A stretch of DNA of 64,000 bases from Dyella psychrodurans. Lineage in GTDB: Bacteria; Pseudomonadota; Gammaproteobacteria; Xanthomonadales; Rhodanobacteraceae. The stretch is from NCBI RefSeq assembly GCF_003363265.1, contig NZ_QRBF01000007.1, positions 186,001 to 250,000 on the forward strand. The letters run 5' to 3'. The notes under the pieces are model-generated. The model had not been told where the DNA came from and did no database searches. It saw nothing but the letters and a program-made list of their open reading frames with translations. The translations under genes were made by a program, and so were the position numbers. Of this stretch, positions 26,423-35,336 are shown in pieces (within the stretch, counting starts at the first letter, position 1; each line of letters begins with the position of its first letter).

Positions 26423-28195
26423 TTACCAGCCAAGAAAGGTGTTGCCGTTGTAGGGCGAACCATCCGGATGGGTGAACCAGAACACCCGGTTTTGTCCGCC
26501 GGGGCAACCCTTGCCGCTGCTATAAGCAGTGACCGTGTCGTTGGTGGTGGTCACGCTGCTGCGGTAGCAACCGCCGAGCGAGTCATGGAACGCAAAGTCT
26601 TGCGTGTTGTATTGGCCGCTGTGGCTGGCGATCTGGAAGCTCGAGTTCAACACGAGCGTGTCGCCGGCGTTCACGTGGTTGCGCACCTCGGCGCTATAGA
26701 GCGTGAGGCCGTCCAGTCCCAGGGAGGTTTTTTGTTCGTAACCCTGGCGAACCGTGGTCAGGATGCTGATGTCGCCGCTCGTTTCGAAGGTCTCGCCCAC
26801 ATCCACGTGCAGCGGATAGCGGTAGTGCTCGTCGAACTGGCCGCTCAGGAAGCCATTGACGGTGCTGCGGCTGACACCATCGACCTTGGTGAGCTGGTCG
26901 CTGGTCTGGCCATAGGTGGACGAGGTGATGTTGAAACCTTGCGTATCGGCGAACGACACCGTCTGATCGACCTTCGTGTCGACGCGGCCGTGCGAGGTAT
27001 TCACATAGCCTTCGATAATGAAGTGGCGGCTCAGGTCAGTGGTGATATCGCCGGTGACATTGCCCGACGAATCCTGGCTGAGCGTGCTGCCGATCGTGGG
27101 GTTCGGCGGTTGGTTGACGAGGGTGTTGCGCACCAGTGCGCCGGTCACCTGCGATGCGTGCGCATCCTGGTAGACCAGCAGCGATGCCGTGGCGGAGAAG
27201 TAGCTGTTGGCACCTTGTACGCTCAATGCGATCTGATGCGGCGAACCGTTGCTGAGCAGGCCCGCGAACGGCGTGAGGTCCACGCGATAAGGCATGAAGT
27301 TCAACGTCTGCACGCCGGGTGTCGGTTCCCACATGAACAGGTCGATGCCGCCGGTGTAGATCCACGGATAGACCGGTGCGACGCCCGCCGGTTGTCCGTC
27401 GATGCTGATTTCAGCCTCGCGGAAATTGCCGCCGCCGCATTCCTGTGTTTCCGCCGCGTATTGATTGGGCACGCAGGTGTACCAGAACTCGTCGTTGCTC
27501 TGGCTTTGCGTGAAAACATCCAGATAGGCGCGCTCGACGTTTTGCGGCAGCGTCAGCGTTGCTGCGAGCTGGCTGCTGGAATTGTTCAACGCCACCGTGC
27601 TGCCGACGGGATCGCTGCCGAGCGGATATACCGCATCGGGCACCTTCGCCGCCGGCGCAACCGCCGATGCGGGATAGAACAGCAAACGTGCGCTGCCGTG
27701 AATCACGCCGGTATATGTGCTGTTGACGATGTTGCCGATGAAGACCTGGCCCTGACCCGCGTTACGGAACAAGGCGGTGTAATCGGTAAGGTCACGCTCC
27801 ACGTGCCAGCTTTGCGCTTCGGTGGGATCGGGCTCCTGCGTGGTACCGAAATAGAGGTTCACGCCGGCCAGGAAAATGGTGGCCGTGCGGTCGTACTGGA
27901 TGCCCGCGGTCACCGAGAAATCGCCTTCCAGCACCACCTTGGCCCACTTCGTGCCGCAACCCGCCGGCGGCGTATAGCTGAAGGGCCGCGGGCTGTAATC
28001 GTTGAAGGTGTCATTGCTGAAAAGCTGCACCACGCAGGGCTGGCCCGGCGGGCGCGGCACTGTGGGGTCGGCCACCGTGACGTTGGTCGAACCGACTGGA
28101 CTGCTGTTATCCGGCGCGGCCTGCGCCACGCCGCCAAAACACAACATGAGCCCGGCCGCAGCCAGGCAACGACTGAACTTCCCCTTCGGCAACAT
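26423..28195 (-). CDS. secreted PNGase A-like peptide-N4-asparagine amidase
   Basis: A 590-residue secreted protein with a signal peptide ending near GVAQA. The N-terminal half (GDFSVTAGIQYDRTATIFLAG, then SWHVERDLTDYTALF, then IVNSTYTGVIHGSARLLFYP) matches the conserved core of plant and bacterial peptide-N-glycosidase A (PF12222), which releases whole N-glycans from glycopeptides. The C-terminal half is beta-rich with a cysteine pair near the end (GGCYRSS, GKGCPGG). No other glycan-degrading genes are adjacent. Activity is inferred from family similarity. Confidence 0.8.
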   Translation of the reverse strand: MLPKGKFSRCLAAAGLMLCFGGVAQAAPDNSSPVGSTNVTVADPTVPRPPGQPCVVQLFSNDTFNDYSPRPFSYTPPAGCGTKWAKVVLEGDFSVTAGIQYDRTATIFLAGVNLYFGTTQEPDPTEAQSWHVERDLTDYTALFRNAGQGQVFIGNIVNSTYTGVIHGSARLLFYPASAVAPAAKVPDAVYPLGSDPVGSTVALNNSSSQLAATLTLPQNVERAYLDVFTQSQSNDEFWYTCVPNQYAAETQECGGGNFREAEISIDGQPAGVAPVYPWIYTGGIDLFMWEPTPGVQTLNFMPYRVDLTPFAGLLSNGSPHQIALSVQGANSYFSATASLLVYQDAHASQVTGALVRNTLVNQPPNPTIGSTLSQDSSGNVTGDITTDLSRHFIIEGYVNTSHGRVDTKVDQTVSFADTQGFNITSSTYGQTSDQLTKVDGVSRSTVNGFLSGQFDEHYRYPLHVDVGETFETSGDISILTTVRQGYEQKTSLGLDGLTLYSAEVRNHVNAGDTLVLNSSFQIASHSGQYNTQDFAFHDSLGGCYRSSVTTTNDTVTAYSSGKGCPGGQNRVFWFTHPDGSPYNGNTFLGW

Positions 28196-28293
28196 ACGCT
28201 AACCCCCGCGAGTGGTGCCCCCTGTCCGCCCAACCTAGCACGATCCAAAATTTAGACATGCCAAATGACAGGCAACTTTGAAAGCACCGATAT

Positions 28294-28557
28294 TCAGGTG
28301 GCGCGAGTCGCTTTTTCCAGCTCCGAAAGCCAGCGCAACGCATGCTCGCGGCCGGTTCCGCACATGACAGGCTCGGGCCTCAGACGCACGCATACCTGAG
28401 GGCGACGCGGGTCGCCGAAGATGGCGCAACGATGGTCGTCCGTGAGCTGGATGCAGCGCACGCCCGCGGGCTTGCCGTCGGGCATGCCTGGAATGGGCGA
28501 GCTGATCGACGGCGCGATGCAACATGCACCGCAGCCGACGCGACACGCCATGCCCAT
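28294..28557 (-). CDS. YkgJ-family zinc/iron-cluster binding protein
   Basis: An 87-residue small protein of the YkgJ (PF03692) cysteine-cluster family. RVGCGACC near the N-terminus and the later cysteines in VRCIQL, HRCAIF and QVCVRL form the metal site. The ATG at 28557 lies 2 nt after the aroE stop (TGAGCATG), so the two are coupled. Family members are described as Zn or Fe-S binding proteins of unknown role. Confidence 0.8.
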   Translation of the reverse strand: MGMACRVGCGACCIAPSISSPIPGMPDGKPAGVRCIQLTDDHRCAIFGDPRRPQVCVRLRPEPVMCGTGREHALRWLSELEKATRAT

Positions 28558-28559
28558 GC

Positions 28560-29396
28560 TCAAGCGCCTTGCGTGCGCAACGACTTGTAGACCGGTTCCG
28601 TATCGGGTCGCTTGCCATGCCATAGCTGAAACGCATCCGCTGCCTGTTCCACCAGCATGCCGAGACCGTCGTAGGCATGCAGCGCACCGGTTGCGCGTGC
28701 CCAGGCGAGGAAACCGAACGCGGATGCGCCATAGCCAAGGTCGTAGCAAACGGCGCGCGATCCCACCAGCGAGAGCGGCAAGGTGAGCGCCTGGCCCAGC
28801 GTGCCGGCGGAGGTGGCATTGACGATCAGGTCGAAGCTGCCGATGTTGCCGAGATCTTCCCAGTAGCGCGTATGCACGCGCGCCGGTTCGCCGATGGCAT
28901 CGGCCAAGGCATCGGCGGCTTCAGGCGAACGGTTGACGATGGTGAGCGTTTGCACGCCAGCCTCGAACAGCGACCAGGCCACCGCACGCGCGGCACCACC
29001 GGCACCCAGCAAGAGCGTGTCATGGCCACGCAGATCGAGGCGATGCCGGTCGGTGAGATCGCGCACGAGCGCGGCACCATCGGTGTTGTGCGCGGCAAGG
29101 CGACCATCGGCCAGACGCGTGAGCACATTGGCCGTGCCTGCGCGCGCGGCCGCTTCCGTGCGCTCATCCGCGAGCGCGAACGCGGACGACTTGTGTGGCA
29201 AGGTCACGTTCGCGCCACGCCCTTGTTCTTCGCTGAAGAAATGCCGGACGGCATCGGCGAACACCGAGGGCGCGGCATCGATGGTGCGGTATTCCAGTGC
29301 GATGCCGAATTGCTGCGCAAACGCCTGGTGGATGCGCGGCGAAAGGCTGTGCGCGATCGGGTGGCCGAATACGGCGAACTGGCTGGGTCGGGACAT
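28560..29396 (-). CDS. aroE: shikimate dehydrogenase (NADP+)
   Basis: A 278-residue AroE, reducing 3-dehydroshikimate to shikimate with NADPH in aromatic amino acid synthesis. It has the substrate motif [14 protein letters not shown], catalytic Lys in [11 protein letters not shown], Asp in HNTDGAALV, and the Rossmann motif GAGGAARA with the NADP-selecting NRS. The start is ATG 29396; the frame extends to 29552 without conservation. The YkgJ-like gene is coupled to its stop. Confidence 0.95.
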   Translation of the reverse strand: MSRPSQFAVFGHPIAHSLSPRIHQAFAQQFGIALEYRTIDAAPSVFADAVRHFFSEEQGRGANVTLPHKSSAFALADERTEAAARAGTANVLTRLADGRLAAHNTDGAALVRDLTDRHRLDLRGHDTLLLGAGGAARAVAWSLFEAGVQTLTIVNRSPEAADALADAIGEPARVHTRYWEDLGNIGSFDLIVNATSAGTLGQALTLPLSLVGSRAVCYDLGYGASAFGFLAWARATGALHAYDGLGMLVEQAADAFQLWHGKRPDTEPVYKSLRTQGA

Positions 29397-29550
29397 GTGG
29401 TGCTCCTGCGGAGCCGTCCATTGTACTTGCCATCGGGGACTCGGCTTCCCGACCCTTCCCTGCTTCGCAGGTGGGGAAGTTTCGGCGCAATCGCAGTCCG
29501 TGAGATCGGCGACCGGCACGCTCTGTCCACGCCCGACACGGAGCCTTCTC

Positions 29551-29808
29551 ATGCGTCAACCGATCATTGATACCCATCGCCGTGCTCGACTGCTGGCAGC
29601 GTCGTTGGCATGGCTGTTTGTCGGCAGTTTGTTGCTGCTGAGCACGCTGGTGCCGGCACATACCGAGTTGTTCGGTTGGGCGCCGATGTTCTGGCTGCTA
29701 TGCGCACCGCTGGCCGTTGCGCTGACGCTTGAACCCGCGCTGCCGCGACAACTGCTTGCCTTGCGCCGTTCGCGTCGCCGCGCCGCGCAACACCTGATCT
29801 GGAATTAA
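29551..29808 (+). CDS. small two-helix membrane protein
   Basis: An 85-residue protein with two hydrophobic helices (residues about 13-34 and 42-62) and a basic C-terminal tail (LRRSRRRAAQHLIWN). No family recognised. GGAG precedes the ATG at 29551. It is divergent from aroE. The topology fits a small inner-membrane protein. Confidence 0.65.
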   Translation: MRQPIIDTHRRARLLAASLAWLFVGSLLLLSTLVPAHTELFGWAPMFWLLCAPLAVALTLEPALPRQLLALRRSRRRAAQHLIWN

Positions 29809-29960
29809 AAGTTCATCCGCCTGGCAGTGGAGCCTGCGTGGCCGGAGTGCTGCGCAAAGGGATGTCTGTCGGCCTGAATGGAGTGGTCGCTGGCCGGCGA
29901 CAGCGCGAGGGAATGCGCACACGATTCCGGTTCGTGCACGGATGCACGAGCCGGAAAACC

Positions 29961-31445
29961 CTAGGCGGTGATGCCCAAGCGCTTGCGTTCCATGCGCCGC
30001 AGGAACTCCTGCATGATGCGCCGGTAGAGATCCTCGCCGAGATAGGCGTCTTCCACGCCCGCATCGATGGACGGATTGTCGTTCACTTCGATGATGACGG
30101 CCTTGTCGCTCACTTGCTTGAGGTCGACACCGTAAAGGCCATCGCCAATTGCACTGGTGGCCTTGAGCGCGAGCTTCACCACTTCGGGCGGCGCGTCGCG
30201 AATCGGGATCGTTTCGGAACTGCCGGTTTTCGCCGCGCCTTTCGCGCCATGGTTGTAGATCTGCCAGTGGCCGCGCGACATGTAGTACTTGCAGGCGTAC
30301 AGCGGTTCGCGATTGAGCACGCCGATGCGCCAATCGAATTCCGTGGCGACGAATTCCTGCACCAGCAGCAGCGCGCTGTGCTGGAACAGTTCGCTGGTGG
30401 CTTTTTCCAGCTCGTCTTCGCTTTGCACCTTCACCACGCCGCGCGAAAACGACCCGTCGGGAATTTTCAGCACCAGCGGATAGCCGAGCTTGGCGGCGAC
30501 GTCTCTCAGGCCTTTGGTGTCGTCGCGATAGAGAATCTCCGTGCGCGGCACGGCGAGCTTGCGCGACACCATCAGGTCGTTGAGGAAGATCTTGTTCGTG
30601 CAGCGCAGGATCGAACTGGGATCGTCCATCACCACCATGCCTTCGCGCTCTGCGCGATGCGCAAAGATGTAGGTGTGGTTGTCGCTGGCGGTGGTTTCGC
30701 GGATGAAGAGACCGTCGTATTCGGCAAGGCGCTGATAGTCGTTCTTGCCGATCGGGTCGACTTCGATGCCCAGTTCCTTGCCGGCGGTGATGAAGGATTT
30801 GAGCGCCTTCTTGTTGGACGGCGGCATCGCTTCGTTCGGATCGACGAGCATGGCAAGGTCGTAGCGATACAGCCGCCTTGCGCGAGGCTTACGCCACAGC
30901 TTCTTGGAGAAGCGGTCGAGTTCGGCGGCGAAGGCGTCTTCCTGCGCATCGTCGAGCGTATGCAGGCCCACCGGCTTGATCGACGAAATCTGCCACACGC
31001 GCTCGCGCTCGAACTCGATGCGCAGCAGCGGGCAGGGATACATTTCGAACACCTGCCGCGCCAGATCCTGCAGTGCAGGGTAGGCGGTCTCGCCGAAGTA
31101 GACGAGGGTGCCGAAGTCGGTGGTGTCGCGTCCGCCCGCCGGCAGGAAGTGGGTGAGCTTGGCGTTGAGGTCGTCGATCGTCAGGCCGTAAAGCGAGCGG
31201 CGGCGCAGATCGTTCACCGTGCGCACCGAGGGCATCACGCGATGCCCGCGCGCCTCCGCCAGCAGCGACACGTAGTAGCCCGTGCCCAGGTACTTGTAGC
31301 TGCGGCACAGGTTGATCACATGGGTGCGTTCGTCGTCACCGCCCACCGGTTCGCGCAGGTAATCCATCGCGCTGACCACGTCGACGGACGGATAGTAGGA
31401 GCCCCAATCGGAAGCTTTCTCGACGACGATGACGAGTCGGGTCAT
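29961..31445 (-). CDS. RimK-type ATP-grasp ligase with RLAN domain
   Basis: A 494-residue ligase. The N-terminal about 200 residues are the RimK-like ATP-grasp N-terminal (RLAN, PF14401) domain beginning LVIVVEKASDWGSYYPS, and the C-terminal part is a RimK/glutathione-synthetase ATP-grasp fold (LVLKIPDGSFSRGVVKV, VQEFVATEFDWRIGVLN, EVNDNPSIDAGVED with the Mg-binding Glu/Asn). Related enzymes add amino acids to peptides or cofactors. It is divergent from a GNAT acetyltransferase, a partnership seen elsewhere for this subfamily. Confidence 0.88.
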   Translation of the reverse strand: MTRLVIVVEKASDWGSYYPSVDVVSAMDYLREPVGGDDERTHVINLCRSYKYLGTGYYVSLLAEARGHRVMPSVRTVNDLRRRSLYGLTIDDLNAKLTHFLPAGGRDTTDFGTLVYFGETAYPALQDLARQVFEMYPCPLLRIEFERERVWQISSIKPVGLHTLDDAQEDAFAAELDRFSKKLWRKPRARRLYRYDLAMLVDPNEAMPPSNKKALKSFITAGKELGIEVDPIGKNDYQRLAEYDGLFIRETTASDNHTYIFAHRAEREGMVVMDDPSSILRCTNKIFLNDLMVSRKLAVPRTEILYRDDTKGLRDVAAKLGYPLVLKIPDGSFSRGVVKVQSEDELEKATSELFQHSALLLVQEFVATEFDWRIGVLNREPLYACKYYMSRGHWQIYNHGAKGAAKTGSSETIPIRDAPPEVVKLALKATSAIGDGLYGVDLKQVSDKAVIIEVNDNPSIDAGVEDAYLGEDLYRRIMQEFLRRMERKRLGITA

Positions 31446-31735
31446 GACACCTCAGGTGGACCGGCGGGAGAGACGTCGTCGCGTAGGGGAACGAGGCGGC
31501 GCAGCGCAAGGGCGCAGTGTCATGCACAGACGCTGGGTGCACAAGGGCGGGCACTGAAGCTCGACTAAACGCAGGACGCCCGGATGCTCCCGGAGAGCTT
31601 CCGGATGACTCGCAGCGGATGCTTTCCAGCGCGCTCTGCACTACAGTGCCGCCCTTACTCGAAACCCTTGCTTTCTAGAACTTTTGGCAACCCGCGCCAG
31701 GCCCGCCGCCAGCGCGTTCTAACGAGAGCCCATTG

Positions 31736-32212
31736 ATGACGCCATCGCCAGCAACCGCCGCCGTGCGGGTGCGCCGAGCCGAACTTTCCGATCTCGATGA
31801 TCTGGTCGCGCTGGAACAAGCCACCTTCGATCACGATCAGATCAGTCGCGCCCAATATCGCCGTCACCTCGACAGCGATACCGCGCGGGTGCTGGTCGCC
31901 AGCGCCAACCATCGCCGCTTCCTGGGGACGGCGCTGGTGTTTTTCCGCAAGGGCAGCCGCGTGGCGCGGCTGTATTCCATCGCCAGCCTGCCCGAAGCGC
32001 GCGGCAAAGGCGTGGGCACGGCGCTGATCGAAGCCGTCGAGGCCGCTACTCGCCAGCGCCGCGGCCATGCCGTGCGGCTGGAAGTGCGCACCGACAACCA
32101 CAGCGCCGTACGCCTCTACGAGCGGCTGGGCTATCAACGCATCGGTCCGGTGCTGAAGGGGTTTTACGAAGACGGTTCGGACGCCTACCGTTTCGAGAAA
32201 TCACTGGCATGA
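31736..32212 (+). CDS. GNAT family N-acetyltransferase
   Basis: A 158-residue GNAT acetyltransferase. The acetyl-CoA motif (IASLPEARGKGVGTALIEAVEAAT) and the C-terminal NHSAVRLYERLGYQRIG are clear. The sequence resembles the acetyltransferase half of two-domain GNAT/C39-like proteins that accompany RLAN-RimK ligases; here the peptidase half is absent. The ATG at 31736 follows GAGAG. A strong terminator begins right at the stop. Confidence 0.87.
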   Translation: MTPSPATAAVRVRRAELSDLDDLVALEQATFDHDQISRAQYRRHLDSDTARVLVASANHRRFLGTALVFFRKGSRVARLYSIASLPEARGKGVGTALIEAVEAATRQRRGHAVRLEVRTDNHSAVRLYERLGYQRIGPVLKGFYEDGSDAYRFEKSLA

Positions 32213-32213
32213 A

Positions 32214-32239
32214 AAAGGCCTCCCTTGCGGGAGGCCTTT
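32214..32239. terminator. bidirectional intrinsic terminator
   Basis: AAAGGCCTCCC and GGGAGGCCTTT form a perfect 11-bp stem with a TTGC loop, A-rich on the left and T-rich on the right, immediately after the GNAT stop and before the convergent small periplasmic gene. Confidence 0.85.
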
Positions 32240-32265
32240 GAACTTGCTCCACCGTCGTACCGCGA

Positions 32266-32553
32266 TCAGTGATGCTCGTGGTCTTCGTTGGAGACTTCAG
32301 CCGCCTTCTTGAGTTCGATATTGGCCTGGTCGAGCAGTTCCTTGGCGCGCTGCGCGTGGCCGCCCAGATCGAATTCATTGGCCTGTTGCGCGGCAACGAC
32401 GCTCCGGTAGGCCTCATCGACCTGATGCTGCGCACGGGCAAGATTCGGATGGTGCCTGCCGCTGACGTCGCGAACCGGCTGCTGCTGCGCCATCGCGGCG
32501 GTGGCAACCAAGGTTAGGCCGGCGAGCAAGGCGGCGGATGCGAAACGTTTCAT
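32266..32553 (-). CDS. small periplasmic helical protein
   Basis: A 95-residue protein with a signal peptide ending at MAQQQ and a mature helical part (LARAQHQVDEAYRSVVAAQQANEFDLGGHAQRAKELLDQANIELKKAAE), then a His/Glu tail (EDHEHH) that may bind metal. The helix resembles small periplasmic coiled-coil proteins of unknown role. The ATG at 32553 follows GGGGAG. Confidence 0.7.
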   Translation of the reverse strand: MKRFASAALLAGLTLVATAAMAQQQPVRDVSGRHHPNLARAQHQVDEAYRSVVAAQQANEFDLGGHAQRAKELLDQANIELKKAAEVSNEDHEHH

Positions 32554-32680
32554 GCGTGTCTCCCCTTTTCGTCTGCGGATGCAGGTTGATGGTGGGGCGA
32601 ATCTAGCATCGCGGCATGACACAAAAGAAACGGGAATTCTTGCGATTTATCGACAGTTAGGCGACGTGGCGAGTGCAGGG

Positions 32681-33370
32681 TCAGCCACCCAGCGGCTGGC
32701 CGATGCGCTGCTGCGTGGCATCGTCGGGACGGGCCACCAATGCACCCGTGCGCATCAGGCTCACGCTGTAGTGGCCGCCGTCGACCAATGGCAGGAAAAC
32801 GCCACTGCCGAACAAGGCGTCCACTTCGGGCACCCAGCCCGGATACTGTTTTCGCAGATCCAGCAGATCGCTCTGCCCGGCCCGGTTGAAGTCGATCACC
32901 GTGCGCGGTGCGTTCATCTCCTGCGATGCATCGTCGTAGCGCCCGGAGACGCGATCGAGCCGGTACAGCGGCGGCAAGCCCGCCAGCATGGCGGGCAGCT
33001 TCCACTTCAGCACGACGGCTTCGACGCGAAAGTCGTCCCCGGCAAGCATCACGTTGCGGGTCGCGCCGTCCGGCCAGGTCAGGGTGAGCGCCCAGCGCTG
33101 CGGCGAAAGAATGCGCGAGTCGATCTGCACCACCGGCTCTTCTTCGCTGAGGAAGCGATAGCCGCGCAGCGACATGGCGATGCCGGCCAGAAACAATCCC
33201 AGCACCGTGAAGATCACCAGCAGCAGCGCATGACCGCTGGCAGCAAGGGGGCGGCGCGCCAGCACATGCTGGCGCGCCGCCATCAGCTGGACCAGCGCCA
33301 CAAACAAAACCACCGCCGCCAGGATGACGAGCAGGGTGGCAGGTAAGCGTAGTAGTTCGTTCCAGTTCAT
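32681..33370 (-). CDS. hypothetical inner-membrane protein
   Basis: A 229-residue protein with two N-terminal membrane helices (about 10-32 and 46-67) and a C-terminal domain of about 160 residues (EEEPVVQIDSRILSPQRWALTLTWPDGATRNVMLAGDDFRVEAVVLKWK) of beta character, probably periplasmic. I recognise it as a conserved uncharacterised protein type but not a function. The start is ATG 33370; the frame opens slightly earlier. Confidence 0.7.
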   Translation of the reverse strand: MNWNELLRLPATLLVILAAVVLFVALVQLMAARQHVLARRPLAASGHALLLVIFTVLGLFLAGIAMSLRGYRFLSEEEPVVQIDSRILSPQRWALTLTWPDGATRNVMLAGDDFRVEAVVLKWKLPAMLAGLPPLYRLDRVSGRYDDASQEMNAPRTVIDFNRAGQSDLLDLRKQYPGWVPEVDALFGSGVFLPLVDGGHYSVSLMRTGALVARPDDATQQRIGQPLGG

Positions 33371-33484
33371 CGGGTACTCCACGTGCCGCACATCCTTTTG
33401 CGGTCAGGTGCGCATGATACCCGCGGCGCGGTCAGATCCGGGCCGCTTGGCTATACTGCGGCCGTTCCCCGAGGACTTTGCATC

Positions 33485-33706
33485 ATGCGCCGATCGATTC
33501 TTCTCCTGCCGGCTTGCCTCGCCTTCGCTGCGCTGTCCGGCTGCGGCAACAAAGGTCCGCTGTATCTGCCGCCGCCCGAACCCAGGCCCGCGCCTGCTGC
33601 CGCGCCGGCACACACGGCCTCGACCGCCGCACCCGCTCATGCAAGTACGGCAGAAGCGCCGGCCAGTTCCAGCAGTGTCACCACCAAGCCGCTCAACGGT
33701 GGATGA
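33485..33706 (+). CDS. lptM: LptM/YifL-type small lipoprotein
   Basis: A 73-residue lipoprotein. The signal ends in a lipobox (FAALSGC), followed by the diagnostic GNKGPLYLPPPE, then an Ala/Pro/Ser-rich disordered tail. LptM stabilises correctly oxidised LptD in the LPS export machinery. GAGGA precedes the ATG at 33485. It is the first gene of the lptM-dapF-DUF484-xerC operon, an order conserved in gammaproteobacteria. Confidence 0.9.
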   Translation: MRRSILLLPACLAFAALSGCGNKGPLYLPPPEPRPAPAAAPAHTASTAAPAHASTAEAPASSSSVTTKPLNGG

Positions 33707-33723
33707 CGGTTTCGGTTGAGGCG

Positions 33724-34572
33724 ATGACACTGCGTTTTTCCAAGATGCACGGCAGCGGCAACGACTTCGTCGTGATCGACAGCCGCGATGGCGCACTGGC
33801 GCTGAACCCTTCTCTCGTCCGCGCGATGGCCGACCGCCACACCGGCGTCGGCTTCGATCAGTTGCTGAGCGTGGAGCCGGCGCGCGACGGCGTCAGCGCT
33901 TTCTATTACGGCATCTGGAATGCCGACGGGTCGCCATCGGGACAGTGCGGCAACGGCGTGCGCTGCGTGGCAGCATGGCTGCATCGGGCCGGTGCGTTGA
34001 ATATTGGCGATACTGTGCAGATCCAGAGTCCGTCAGGTCCGGTCGCCGTGCGCCTGGTCGACGCGCATCGCGTGACGGTCGACATGGGCGAACCGATCTT
34101 CGATCCGCCACGCATTCCGTTCAATGCGCCGCACGCCGCGGATCGCTACACGATGGATGTAGACGGTCAGGCGCTGGAGATCGGCGCGGTCTCGATGGGC
34201 AACCCGCATGCCGTGGTGACGGTGGATGAGATGACTGCGCCGGAGTTGTCGCGACTCGGCCCCGCACTGACCGGACACGCACGCTTCGGCGAAGGTTCCA
34301 ACGCCGGATTCGTACAAATCGTGACCCCCCGACACGTTCGCCTGCGTGTACATGAGCGCGGCGCCGGCTGGACGCTCGCCTGCGGCACGGGCGCCTGCGC
34401 CGCCGTCGCGGTGCTGCGCCAGCGCGGCGAAGTCGACGCGCAGGTCCAGGTCGATCTGCCCGGCGGCAGCCTGCAGATCGACTGGCAAGGGCCCGGCGAG
34501 CGCTTGTGGATGACCGGCCCCGCCACATTCGTGTTCGAAGGCGAATGGCTGGATCGACGACGCGGTGATTGA
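33724..34572 (+). CDS. dapF: diaminopimelate epimerase
   Basis: A 282-residue cofactor-independent racemase converting LL- to meso-diaminopimelate for lysine and peptidoglycan. It has KMHGSGNDFVVID at the N-terminus and both catalytic cysteines, GQCGNGVRC and ACGTGACAA. I start at ATG 33724 by homology; an in-frame ATG at 33703 overlaps the lptM stop (ATGA) and would add seven residues by coupled translation, so it is a real alternative. Confidence 0.95.
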   Translation: MTLRFSKMHGSGNDFVVIDSRDGALALNPSLVRAMADRHTGVGFDQLLSVEPARDGVSAFYYGIWNADGSPSGQCGNGVRCVAAWLHRAGALNIGDTVQIQSPSGPVAVRLVDAHRVTVDMGEPIFDPPRIPFNAPHAADRYTMDVDGQALEIGAVSMGNPHAVVTVDEMTAPELSRLGPALTGHARFGEGSNAGFVQIVTPRHVRLRVHERGAGWTLACGTGACAAVAVLRQRGEVDAQVQVDLPGGSLQIDWQGPGERLWMTGPATFVFEGEWLDRRRGD

Positions 34573-34644
34573 TGCGCGGGCGCGTCCATCGCACACTCGG
34601 CTCTGGCAATCCATCGCCCACCATTCCGGTTCGAGGTTTCGCGT

Positions 34645-35328
34645 ATGACCAACGCCCTGCTCGATGACACGCTGAAAGCCAGCGATGTGGCCGCCTACCT
34701 GCGGCGCCATCCCGACTTTCTCAGCAGCTACCCGGAGCTGGCCGCGGTGCTGACGATGCCGCGCGAGCAAGGCGCGGTAGCCTCGCTGGCGGCTTATCAA
34801 CTGCAGACGCTGCGCGACAAGAACAGCGACTTGGAGCGCAAGCTCGCGGAGCTGACCGCGGTAGCCGCGGACAACGAACGCCTGATGCAGCGCGTGCACG
34901 ATCTCAACGTGGCCGTGCTGCGCGCCAATACGCCGGCCGTGGCGGCGCGCACCGTAGTGGCCAAACTGTCGGACGACTTCGGCACCGACCAGGTTCGCCT
35001 GGTGCTGTTCGGCGACATGACGCTGCCGCCCGCGGACTGGCTGCTGCACGAACCGGGCGGCCGCGCGGCGATGCCCGAATTTGCCGATTTCCTCGCGCAT
35101 CACGAACCCATATCGGGACGGCTTTCCGCCGAGCGCCTGTATCGCCTGTTCGGTCAGCACGCACCGGAGATCCGATCCGTCGCCGTGATGCCGCTGGGCG
35201 AATACGGTCTGCTGGCGATCGGAAGCCGCGATCCGGATCATTTCCAGCCGGGCATGGGCACGATGTTCCTGAAGATGATTTCCGCCACCGTGACCGCATC
35301 CCTGGCACGCCTGAAAGACGGCGCCTGA
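34645..35328 (+). CDS. DUF484 family protein
   Basis: A 227-residue DUF484 (YigA-like) protein: an N-terminal helical segment with the conserved VAAYLRRHPDFLSSYPELAAVL, a coiled-coil stretch (about 55-95) and a C-terminal GAF-like domain (VRLVLFGDM to FLKMISATV). Function unknown, but its position between dapF and xerC is strongly conserved. Confidence 0.9.
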   Translation: MTNALLDDTLKASDVAAYLRRHPDFLSSYPELAAVLTMPREQGAVASLAAYQLQTLRDKNSDLERKLAELTAVAADNERLMQRVHDLNVAVLRANTPAVAARTVVAKLSDDFGTDQVRLVLFGDMTLPPADWLLHEPGGRAAMPEFADFLAHHEPISGRLSAERLYRLFGQHAPEIRSVAVMPLGEYGLLAIGSRDPDHFQPGMGTMFLKMISATVTASLARLKDGA

Positions 35329-35336
35329 GCGGCGAC

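Noticed and set aside
26378-28255. 625-codon plus-strand open frame opposite the PNGase A-like gene
   Set aside because: Antisense shadow; the minus-strand protein has the family motifs and signal peptide.
31446-31735. Open frame of about 100 codons (31336-31641, minus) partly in the rimK-GNAT divergent gap
   Set aside because: Overlaps the 5' end of the ligase in another frame, no motif or ribosome binding site; I see no gene in this 290-nt gap.
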